A DNA stretch of 27,808 bases, taken from an uncultured Lachnospiraceae bacterium (lineage in GTDB: Bacteria > Bacillota > Clostridia > Lachnospirales > Lachnospiraceae). The notes beneath the pieces were generated by a model. It saw only the letters and a program-made list of their open reading frames with translations, was not told the DNA's origin and made no database searches. Every line of letters starts with the position of its first letter. Position 1 is the first letter of the stretch. A program made the translations under genes and the position numbers. Below, in pieces: positions 22,424 through 27,808 of this stretch. Where the stretch lies: NCBI GenBank assembly GCA_910580015.1, contig CAJTVT010000038.1, positions 1 to 27,808 of the forward strand. Reading direction: 5' to 3'.

Positions 22424-23398
22424 ATGAGTATGAGAGCAAAAATTATTGGCACTGGGAGCTGCCTTCCAACAAAAATTGTAACCAATGACAACCTGTCTAC
22501 ACTGATGGATACCAGTGATGAATGGATTCAAAGTCGTACAGGCATCCGAGAACGTCATCTGGTTTCTTCTGAATCGGAAACCACATTGTCTATGGCGGTT
22601 CATGCCGGAACATCGGCCCTTGAGGATTGTAGCATTTTGCCAGAAGAATTAGATCTTATTATTGTGGCAACCGTGTCTTCTGACTTTATCACCCCCAGCA
22701 TGGCATGTATGGTTCAAAAGGAATTAGGCGCCATAAACGCGACAGCATTTGATATCAATGCAGCATGTTCTGGTTTCCTTTTCGCTTTGAACACTGCGGA
22801 TGCTTATTTTCAATCTGGCTTATATCAAACTGCCCTGATCATCGGTGTGGAAACTCTTTCCAAAATTGTAGACTGGACAGAGCGTTCCACCTGTGTGCTG
22901 TTTGGGGACGGCGCTGGCGCTGCTGTAGTGCGTGCCGACCAAAATGGTATGATCGCAAATTTGCAAGGTTCCAACGGCGCTGGTGGACATGTATTGATGT
23001 GCAAAGGGCGCAGTAACAACAACCCTTATATTACCACGGATCTCAGCCCAGATTATCTATACATGGATGGACAGGAAGTCTTTAAATTCGCTGTCAAAAA
23101 AGAGGCCGAATGCATCCATGAACTTTTGGAACAGGCAAATCTTACACCTGATGATGTCACTTGGTATCTACTTCACCAGGCAAACCAGCGGATCATTGCC
23201 TCAATTGCCCGAAAATTAAAACTTCCCTTGGATAAATTTCCTTCCAATGTGGATCACTGCGGCAACACCTCAGCTGCCAGCATCCCCATTCTGCTAGATG
23301 AGGTACACAGAGCTGGGGATCTGAAAGAGGGAGATCTTCTCCTCCTTTCTGGCTTCGGCGCCGGACTGACCTGGGGCGCTGCTTTGCTTCGGTGGTAG
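22424..23398 (+). CDS. fabH: 3-oxoacyl-[acyl-carrier-protein] synthase III
   Basis: A 324-aa enzyme that starts fatty acid chains from acyl-CoA and malonyl-ACP. The catalytic triad is visible: C115 in INAACSGF, H251 in LLHQANQRI, and N281 in CGNTSAAS. SRTGIRERH and FGDGAGAAVV are also typical. Two start codons are possible (22424 and 22430, MRAKIIGTG); the second has better ribosome-site spacing. In many Clostridia fabH leads a fab operon (acpP, fabK, fabD, fabG, fabF), but here it is followed by mobile sequences and then a convergent gene, so it stands alone. Confidence 0.95.
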   Translation: MSMRAKIIGTGSCLPTKIVTNDNLSTLMDTSDEWIQSRTGIRERHLVSSESETTLSMAVHAGTSALEDCSILPEELDLIIVATVSSDFITPSMACMVQKELGAINATAFDINAACSGFLFALNTADAYFQSGLYQTALIIGVETLSKIVDWTERSTCVLFGDGAGAAVVRADQNGMIANLQGSNGAGGHVLMCKGRSNNNPYITTDLSPDYLYMDGQEVFKFAVKKEAECIHELLEQANLTPDDVTWYLLHQANQRIIASIARKLKLPLDKFPSNVDHCGNTSAASIPILLDEVHRAGDLKEGDLLLLSGFGAGLTWGAALLRW

Positions 23399-23411
23399 CG
23401 GCATTTTTATG

Positions 23412-23451
23412 ATGTATAAATTTTGTTTCGACAACTTTGGTATTTATACAT
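23412..23451 (+). terminator. Possible terminator hairpin of fabH
   Basis: ATGTATAAA (23412-23420) pairs with TTTATACAT (23443-23451) around a 22-base loop. It is A/T-rich and lacks a clean T-tract, so termination is uncertain. It touches the outer end of the small palindromic element interrupted by the IS. Confidence 0.35.
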
Positions 23452-23485
23452 TGCTAGTGTAGTGTCTGCATTATATTTAGCTAAA

Positions 23486-24124
23486 CTAATTTCCTTCTGT
23501 TGAACCAAATTTAGGATAAAGTGACACCAGCTTAGTTCTAGCTTCGTTGGTAGTGAACTGCCATTGGATACAGGCTGTATGTTCATTACGGTCATTCTCC
23601 CATGCCGCCAGTTCCAGACGGAGTAAATCGATGTTTTCAATTCTGCGAGACAGGCACTGGCGTGTCATTACATTGAGTTCTATTTCAGCAATATTAAGCC
23701 AACTCCCATGCTTGGGGGTATAATGGATTTCCAACTTTTGGGCAATCTTTCGAGCTTCTGGGGCTGGAAATGCTTTATATAATGATGAAAGTGCATGGGT
23801 GTTCAAGTTGTCCATGACGAGTATAATCTTATCACGGTCAGGATAGCTGACATCTACCAGATACTTGATTTCCTCAGCCCAATCAATTGCTCTACGGTGC
23901 TTCCGTACGCTTACATGCCTAACGCCGCCCAATGGCTCCACAAATACAAAAATGCTACAAGTACCATTTCGGATATATTCCGAATCGATTTTCTGGGTAT
24001 CCCCTGGACGCATGGGCAGCGGCTCTGTACTTTCCCCGAATAGCTGATATGGCTTTTCATCCATACATACTACGGGAATTGCCGGATTATATGACATTTC
24101 ATAAATGTCCAGGATATCCTCCAT
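23486..24124 (-). CDS. IS630 transposase, DDE catalytic part (OrfB)
   Basis: The C-terminal catalytic part: first Asp in VVCMDEKPYQ, second Asp in ILVMDNLNTH, Glu in SWLNIAEIELNVM, which is the DDE triad of IS630. The internal ATG at 24124 is probably not the real start. The frame is open upstream through NAYWCIPPKENAEFIACMED, which is the sequence expected to continue OrfA. A -1 shift at the A5 run (24174-24178) would fuse the two parts. Confidence 0.88.
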   Translation of the reverse strand: MEDILDIYEMSYNPAIPVVCMDEKPYQLFGESTEPLPMRPGDTQKIDSEYIRNGTCSIFVFVEPLGGVRHVSVRKHRRAIDWAEEIKYLVDVSYPDRDKIILVMDNLNTHALSSLYKAFPAPEARKIAQKLEIHYTPKHGSWLNIAEIELNVMTRQCLSRRIENIDLLRLELAAWENDRNEHTACIQWQFTTNEARTKLVSLYPKFGSTEGN

Positions 24125-24129
24125 GCAGG

Positions 24130-24639
24130 CTATGAATTCTGCATTTTCTTTGGGAGGGATGCACCAATAGGCATTTTTGTGAGGTCGAAGTTCATTTTTT
24201 TTAACGCATGGCGTATGGTATCTTTTCCAACCGAGACATGGAGTTCAACGCGGACTTTTTCTTCTAAAAGCCGGAGTGTCCAACGTGAATGCCCTTCTGG
24301 CACAGGCCCACAGGCCATCTGAATGATATGAGCCTCAGTGCGTCCATCCAGTTTGCGCCGTGCGGCACTGGAATTGGGGTTGATGTTGTAACGCACAATA
24401 TTCGTTATGCCATTCTTAACATAAGACTGAACGATATTTGTTATGGTAGAAGGACAGACCGCATAGCTATGTGCAATCTGGGCATGGGTATTTCCTGTAC
24501 CATGGACTTCGTCCAGTTCAAGAAGTATCTGGCACCGTTTTAAGATAGTCTTACTAGTTTTCTTGTTATGGATCGTTTTCTGAAGTTCAGCTCTTTCATC
24601 ATCACTGAGCTTAATAATGTAAGTCTTAGGTCTTGCCAT
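24130..24639 (-). CDS. IS630 transposase, HTH DNA-binding part (OrfA)
   Basis: Starts MARPKTYIIKLSDDERAEL (a GTG three codons upstream, at 24648, is an alternative). It has a helix-turn-helix region (HAQIAHSYAVCPSTITNIV) and a second winged-helix-like part (GHSRWTLRLLEEKV and VSVGKDTIRHALKKMNF). Both are the normal N-terminus of IS630 transposases. After DLTKM it runs into 14 non-homologous codons and a stop, while the correct continuation is in the -1 frame. Confidence 0.85.
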   Translation of the reverse strand: MARPKTYIIKLSDDERAELQKTIHNKKTSKTILKRCQILLELDEVHGTGNTHAQIAHSYAVCPSTITNIVQSYVKNGITNIVRYNINPNSSAARRKLDGRTEAHIIQMACGPVPEGHSRWTLRLLEEKVRVELHVSVGKDTIRHALKKMNFDLTKMPIGASLPKKMQNS

Positions 24640-24758
24640 ATTTGCCACCGCCGTTTCTTTTTATGATAGCATGAAATGGTATTTTATGGAAGAATAATTT
24701 AAGTAAATATAATGCAGACACTACACTAGTGTACTGACACGTTTATATTCGATGAAAC

Positions 24759-24786
24759 TACGCAGAATGAAAATTCATTCTGCGTA
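24759..24786. terminator. Hairpin between fabH/IS and hflX
   Basis: TACGCAGAATGAA-AA-TTCATTCTGCGTA is a perfect 13-bp stem. Downstream on the minus strand is GTTTCATC, and on the plus strand ATTAGTC, so T-tracts are poor. It may serve as the hflX terminator. It is also the centre of the small palindromic element. Confidence 0.5.
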
Positions 24787-24834
24787 ATTAGTCTAAATGT
24801 TAGGCGGTCAATACACTAGCAAACCAGGCTAGAT

Positions 24835-26100
24835 TCATTCTCCAATCATCTTATCTGACAGATTCTGATACAACTCTACTGGAACAAATGCCCTTACATA
24901 TATCCCCTCGCCCTGATATTCTTCTTCTAAAAGCTCTCCATATTTTCGTATTATGGGAATCTGACCTCCCTGATCGTAAGGAAAAATTCCCTGTAAGAGT
25001 TGCTTGTCCTCCCGAAGAAACTCCTCCAACACAGATTTAAATTCTATAAGTCCTTTCCCAGCTCTTGCTGAGATTTTCAATGTCCTATCTGCATGAAAAT
25101 CTTTTATTATTTCATCTTGTTCTAATTTATCTTGCTTATTAAAGAGTGTTACTATTTTCTTTCCTGTAATTCCCAGATTCTGAAGAGTTTCGTATACAAT
25201 ATGCATCTGTTTTTCTCTTTGGGGATTGGAAGCGTCCACCACATGGATAATAAAATCGGCATATTTTGCTTCCTCCAAAGTGCTGCGGAATGCTTCAATC
25301 AGATGATGGGGCAGCTTCCGAATAAACCCTACGGTATCAGTCAAAAGTATTTCCTGTCCACTTTCCAGCTTCAAATTTCGGGTCGTAGGATCTAATGTGG
25401 CAAACAATTTATCTTCTTCCAACACATTAGCATCCGTCAGACGATTTAATAATGTTGATTTTCCAGCATTTGTATATCCTACAATCGCAGCTATCTTTGT
25501 CCGATTCCGGCTTCGCTGGCCCCTTGTGATTTCTCGGTGTTGTCGTACCTCCTCAAGTTCCCGTTTTAACTGAGAAAGACGTGTCTTAATCAGTCTCCGA
25601 TCCATCTCTAACTTTTTCTCTCCTGGTCCCCTTGTTCCAATTCCTCCACCCAAACGGGACAGAGATGTTCCCAAACCTGTTAAGCGGCTCAATCGATACC
25701 TAAGTTGCGCCAGCTCCACTTGAATCTTTCCTTCACTGGTGGAAGCTCTTGCTGCAAAGATATCTAGAATCACCAATGTCCGATCCATCACCTTACAATT
25801 TAATACTTCCTCCATATTCCGAAGCTGTGCCGGGGACAGCTCATCATCACAGATAATACCTGTGGCATGAAAGTCCGTAAGCATCTGACGGATCTCTTGT
25901 AATTTTCCTGTTCCCACATAGGTGCCAGGATGAATGCTGTCCCGATTCTGCACTGTCATTCCCACAACTTCTGCTCCAGCAGTCTGTGCAAGCTCTCCCA
26001 ATTCATCCAAGGAATCTTGTGTATCATCTCCTTCCTGAAAACTGACACCTACAAGAATCACCTTCTCTTTCACTTCTTCTATCTTAAAAAATTCCGCCAT
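24835..26100 (-). CDS. hflX: GTPase HflX
   Basis: A 421-aa ribosome-associated GTPase that splits stalled 70S ribosomes. The N-terminal HflX domain includes YVGTGKLQEI, ICDDELSPAQ and the GGGIGTRGPGE motif (151-161) before a helical coiled part. The G domain has G1 GYTNAGKST (208-216), G2 TLDPTTR, G3 DTVGF and G4 NKQD, and the C-terminal domain follows. The ATG at 26100 has AGGAGGT at ideal spacing; an upstream in-frame ATG (26154) does not. It appears to be a single gene. Confidence 0.96.
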   Translation of the reverse strand: MAEFFKIEEVKEKVILVGVSFQEGDDTQDSLDELGELAQTAGAEVVGMTVQNRDSIHPGTYVGTGKLQEIRQMLTDFHATGIICDDELSPAQLRNMEEVLNCKVMDRTLVILDIFAARASTSEGKIQVELAQLRYRLSRLTGLGTSLSRLGGGIGTRGPGEKKLEMDRRLIKTRLSQLKRELEEVRQHREITRGQRSRNRTKIAAIVGYTNAGKSTLLNRLTDANVLEEDKLFATLDPTTRNLKLESGQEILLTDTVGFIRKLPHHLIEAFRSTLEEAKYADFIIHVVDASNPQREKQMHIVYETLQNLGITGKKIVTLFNKQDKLEQDEIIKDFHADRTLKISARAGKGLIEFKSVLEEFLREDKQLLQGIFPYDQGGQIPIIRKYGELLEEEYQGEGIYVRAFVPVELYQNLSDKMIGE

Positions 26101-26260
26101 TACAGTACCTCCTACATGCAAACTCCTATTTCTTGTACATATATTATCTTCCACTCTTACAACTTCAGTAATAAAATAACATAATATTTTTCCAGGATCA
26201 TTGTTTATATACAGATAATTGTAATTATTTTTCTAAATATTCCGAAAATTTTATTCCTGC

Positions 26261-26289
26261 TTGTACTTCTGTGCAATTCATTGTATCAT
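26261..26289 (+). promoter_or_regulatory. Possible promoter of the NifX-like gene
   Basis: TTGTAC (26261-26266), 17 bases, TATCAT (26284-26289). Both hexamers deviate from consensus; the spacing is right and it is 44 bases before the ATG. Confidence 0.4.
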
Positions 26290-26332
26290 ATATTTTATAC
26301 GAAAATCAAACAGATATGAAAGGAGTTTTTTG

Positions 26333-26725
26333 ATGAAAATTGCAGTTACCTACGAAGATGGAGAAATTTTTCAGCATTTTGGTCATACCAGCCAATTTAA
26401 AGTGTACGAAGTAGAAGATGGAACCATCATTTCCTCAAAGATTGTAGATACCAACGGCCAAGGACACGGCGCACTTGCCGGATTTTTGTTTGACGGAGGC
26501 GTAGATGCTCTCATTTGTGGCGGTATTGGTGGTGGTGCAAGAAATGCCCTTGCAAATGCTGGAATCACACTTTATCCTGGAGCTTCTGGTAATGCTGATG
26601 CCCAGGTGGAAGCATTCTTAAAGGGAGAGCTTTCTTATGATCCAGATACAATGTGCAATCACCATTCCCATGAAGAAGGCCATAGCTGCGGCGATCATGG
26701 ATGTGGTTCTAAAAGTTGTCACTGA
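26333..26725 (+). CDS. NifX/NifB-type iron-molybdenum-cluster-binding domain protein
   Basis: A 130-aa protein. Residues 1-105 are a dinitrogenase iron-molybdenum cofactor biosynthesis domain (NifB/NifX/NafY family): MKIAVTYEDGEIFQHFGHTS, LAGFLFDGGVDALICGGIGG, GITLYPGASGNAD. The last about 22 residues are a His/Cys-rich tail (CNHHSHEEGHSCGDHGCGSK), suited to metal binding. Nitrogenase genes are absent here; such stand-alone members are widespread in anaerobes and probably bind Fe-S or metal clusters. The ATG at 26333 is preceded by AAAGGAG; the frame upstream has no ribosome site. Confidence 0.9.
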   Translation: MKIAVTYEDGEIFQHFGHTSQFKVYEVEDGTIISSKIVDTNGQGHGALAGFLFDGGVDALICGGIGGGARNALANAGITLYPGASGNADAQVEAFLKGELSYDPDTMCNHHSHEEGHSCGDHGCGSKSCH

Positions 26726-26766
26726 TTTGAGAACGATCGCAATTTATTTTTCATTCATAAAATATA

Positions 26767-26809
26767 GAACAGCAATTCCAAATAATCTTCTTTTTTAGAA
26801 TTGCTGCTC
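26767..26809. terminator. Bidirectional terminator between the NifX-like gene and pgeF
   Basis: GAACAGCAATTC (26767-26778) pairs with GAATTGCTGCTC (26798-26809) over 12 bases with one G-U, around an A/T-rich loop. It is followed by ATATTTT on the plus strand and TATATTTTATG on the minus strand. It serves two convergent genes. Confidence 0.6.
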
Positions 26810-26830
26810 CATATTTTAAAGTTCATTTCG

Positions 26831-27727
26831 CTAACTCAAACATAAAAATGCTCCCAGATTTCCACGCTTTCCATGGCTTGCTCGGTGTGAAAATAATACA
26901 TCTGAATTACAACAAGTACACACATCTGTCACAGATAAATGTTCATGTTTTATGCCTGCTTCCAATAAAATGATTTCATTGGCACGCCACAAATCAAGCT
27001 GAAATTTTCCATTTTCCTTTTCTTGTAAAAATTCCTGGAATCTTTCTGGAAATTCACAGATAAACTCGTCTGCCACATCCTGGCTGATCTCATAACAGTC
27101 CCCACAAATAGAAGGTCCTATGGCACAGATCACATTTTCTGGGTCTGTATTAAATTCCCGCTGCATGGCATCCAAAGTTACCTGTCCCATTCGTCCGACT
27201 GTCCCCCGCCACCCAGAATGAGACAGTCCTATGGCACGATTTTTTATATCTACAAAATAGAGTGGAACACAATCTGCATAAAAGGTACACAATACAAGTC
27301 CTGGTTCATTTGTAATCAGCCCATCCACATCACTGTACCCCCGCTCCCTATTCAGTCCCTTTCCAGCGTCTTCCATTCCCACTTTCCGAACATTGGTAGT
27401 ATGTGTCTGATCTGTAAATACAAAATTCTCATACTTGGTTCCCAAAGCCATAGCAACCCGACGAAAGTTCTCTTCCACTGCCTCCCTTTCGTCCCCCCTG
27501 TTAAAACTGAGATTCAGACTCTCATAAATTCCCTTACTGACTCCACCCAATCTGGTTGTAAAACAATGTTTCACGATTCCTGTTTGTTCCAAAAGTGGAT
27601 AGTGTAGATAAGAAAACTCTCCTATATCAATTAATACTGTTTTTGGCACAGGAACAGACTCCTTCTTGCTGTTTTGTTTTCTTACCAGCTTAATTTCACA
27701 TTCCTGTTCCTTCTTGTTTTTTTCCAT
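26831..27727 (-). CDS. pgeF: Peptidoglycan editing factor PgeF (YfiH / laccase-domain family)
   Basis: A 298-aa protein. Family motifs: FTTRLGGVSKGIYESLNLSF, TDQTHTTNV, DVDGLITNEPGLVLCTFYADCVPL, GLSHSGWRGTVG with a metal-ligand His, and AIGPSICGDCYEIS. The YfiH fold binds metal through His/Cys. E. coli PgeF removes wrong residues from muropeptide precursors, and other members act on purine nucleosides. The first about 28 residues are a Lys/Glu-rich extension. ATG at 27727 with AAAGGA about 8 bases upstream. It follows another minus-strand gene by 36 bases. Confidence 0.92.
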   Translation of the reverse strand: MEKNKKEQECEIKLVRKQNSKKESVPVPKTVLIDIGEFSYLHYPLLEQTGIVKHCFTTRLGGVSKGIYESLNLSFNRGDEREAVEENFRRVAMALGTKYENFVFTDQTHTTNVRKVGMEDAGKGLNRERGYSDVDGLITNEPGLVLCTFYADCVPLYFVDIKNRAIGLSHSGWRGTVGRMGQVTLDAMQREFNTDPENVICAIGPSICGDCYEISQDVADEFICEFPERFQEFLQEKENGKFQLDLWRANEIILLEAGIKHEHLSVTDVCTCCNSDVLFSHRASHGKRGNLGAFLCLS

Positions 27728-27763
27728 TTTTTAATCCTTTCCATATATAGTATTAAAACACAT

Positions 27764-27808
27764 CTAAATCCCATATTCCGACATTAACTGTCCACGAAAT
27801 TCCTCATC
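27764..27808 (-). CDS. 3' end of an unidentified gene
   Basis: A frame open from the window edge reads DEEFRGQLMSEYGI and stops at TAG (27766-27764). The charged, helical end and the short gap to pgeF fit the tail of a co-transcribed gene. Fourteen residues are too few to name it, and it could be an accident of frame. Confidence 0.4.
   Translation of the reverse strand, partial: DEEFRGQLMSEYGI

Larger units (their letters stand above)
23457..24726 (-). mobile_element. IS630-family insertion sequence
   Basis: A 1,270-bp element with 23-bp perfect terminal inverted repeats, beginning GTGTAGTGTCTGCATTATAT at each end (23457 and, inverted, 24726). TA target duplications lie at 23455-23456 and 24727-24728. 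TA specificity, size and the DDE transposase in two frames are all characteristic of IS630. The ends look intact, so the copy is probably recent. Confidence 0.93.
23451..24824. mobile_element. Small palindromic element interrupted by the IS630 copy
   Basis: If the IS and one TA are removed, TTGCTA (23451-23456) joins GTGTACTGAC (24729 onward). The resulting end TTGCTAGTGTACTGAC is the inverse complement, with one mismatch, of GTCAATACACTAGCAA at 24809-24824. The rebuilt element is about 102 bp with 16-bp ends and an internal perfect 13-bp hairpin (24759-24786). This is a MITE-like structure into whose left end the IS transposed. Confidence 0.6.

Noticed and set aside
1..27808. CRISPR array or phage structural genes
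   Set aside because: No regularly spaced short repeats, and no capsid, tail or terminase-like proteins; the recombinase element is too small for a prophage.

Overview
The window looks like a low-GC, spore-forming Clostridia chromosome, most likely Lachnospiraceae. The evidence is the gene content: a cobA-hemD fusion next to hemB and hemL, a dapA-dapB pair behind a lysine riboswitch, hflX, pgeF, a NifX-like protein, an AgrC/LytTR pair, Rpn-type nuclease remnants and a large serine recombinase. No taxon-specific marker was tested.

Layout. 1-61 is the 5' end of an exported protein on the minus strand, behind a clear promoter. 62-950 is a structured non-coding stretch plus a tRNA-Leu with anticodon AAG. 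949-7236 (minus) holds a HEAT-repeat RNA methyltransferase, a membrane-anchored amidase, and hemL-hemB-cobA/hemD. 7317-12383 (minus) is one lysine-controlled unit: promoter, L-box lysine riboswitch, terminator, dapA, dapB and a membrane c-di-GMP phosphodiesterase with two periplasmic solute-binding domains. 12396-13718 carries cobO and a two-OB-fold SSB-like gene; 13896-14417 (plus) is a cyclophilin.

14386-14916 is repeat-rich: a tandem duplication of the cyclophilin gene end, a palindrome, and a 157-bp MITE-like element with TA target duplications. 14917-15768 is a MinD/CpaE-like protein with a degenerate P-loop.

The most striking locus is 15973-19805. A cytoplasmic, CwlC-like Amidase_3/SPOR gene is cut after its 12th codon by a 3,074-bp element. 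The element carries a 535-aa large serine recombinase, a small ORF, an Rpn pseudogene and structured DNA. An 8-bp core (CACGGCGG, minus strand) lies at both ends. Joining the flanks at the core restores an uninterrupted 252-codon amidase frame (..LDAGHGG|YDNGA..), and joining the element ends gives an attP-like site with symmetric arms. The amidase start is preceded by a sigma-K-like promoter (AC-16-CATAnnnTA). This is the arrangement of the skin element in sigK, but in a predicted mother-cell lytic enzyme.

19862-22061 encodes an AgrC-like kinase and LytTR regulator whose promoter -10 lies in a relic of the same MITE terminal repeat. 22424-23398 is fabH behind a FabT-like operator. 23451-24824 is an IS630-family element inserted into the terminal repeat of a second small palindromic element. 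24835-27727 carries hflX, a NifX-like metal-binding protein and pgeF; the window ends in the 3' tip of another minus-strand gene.
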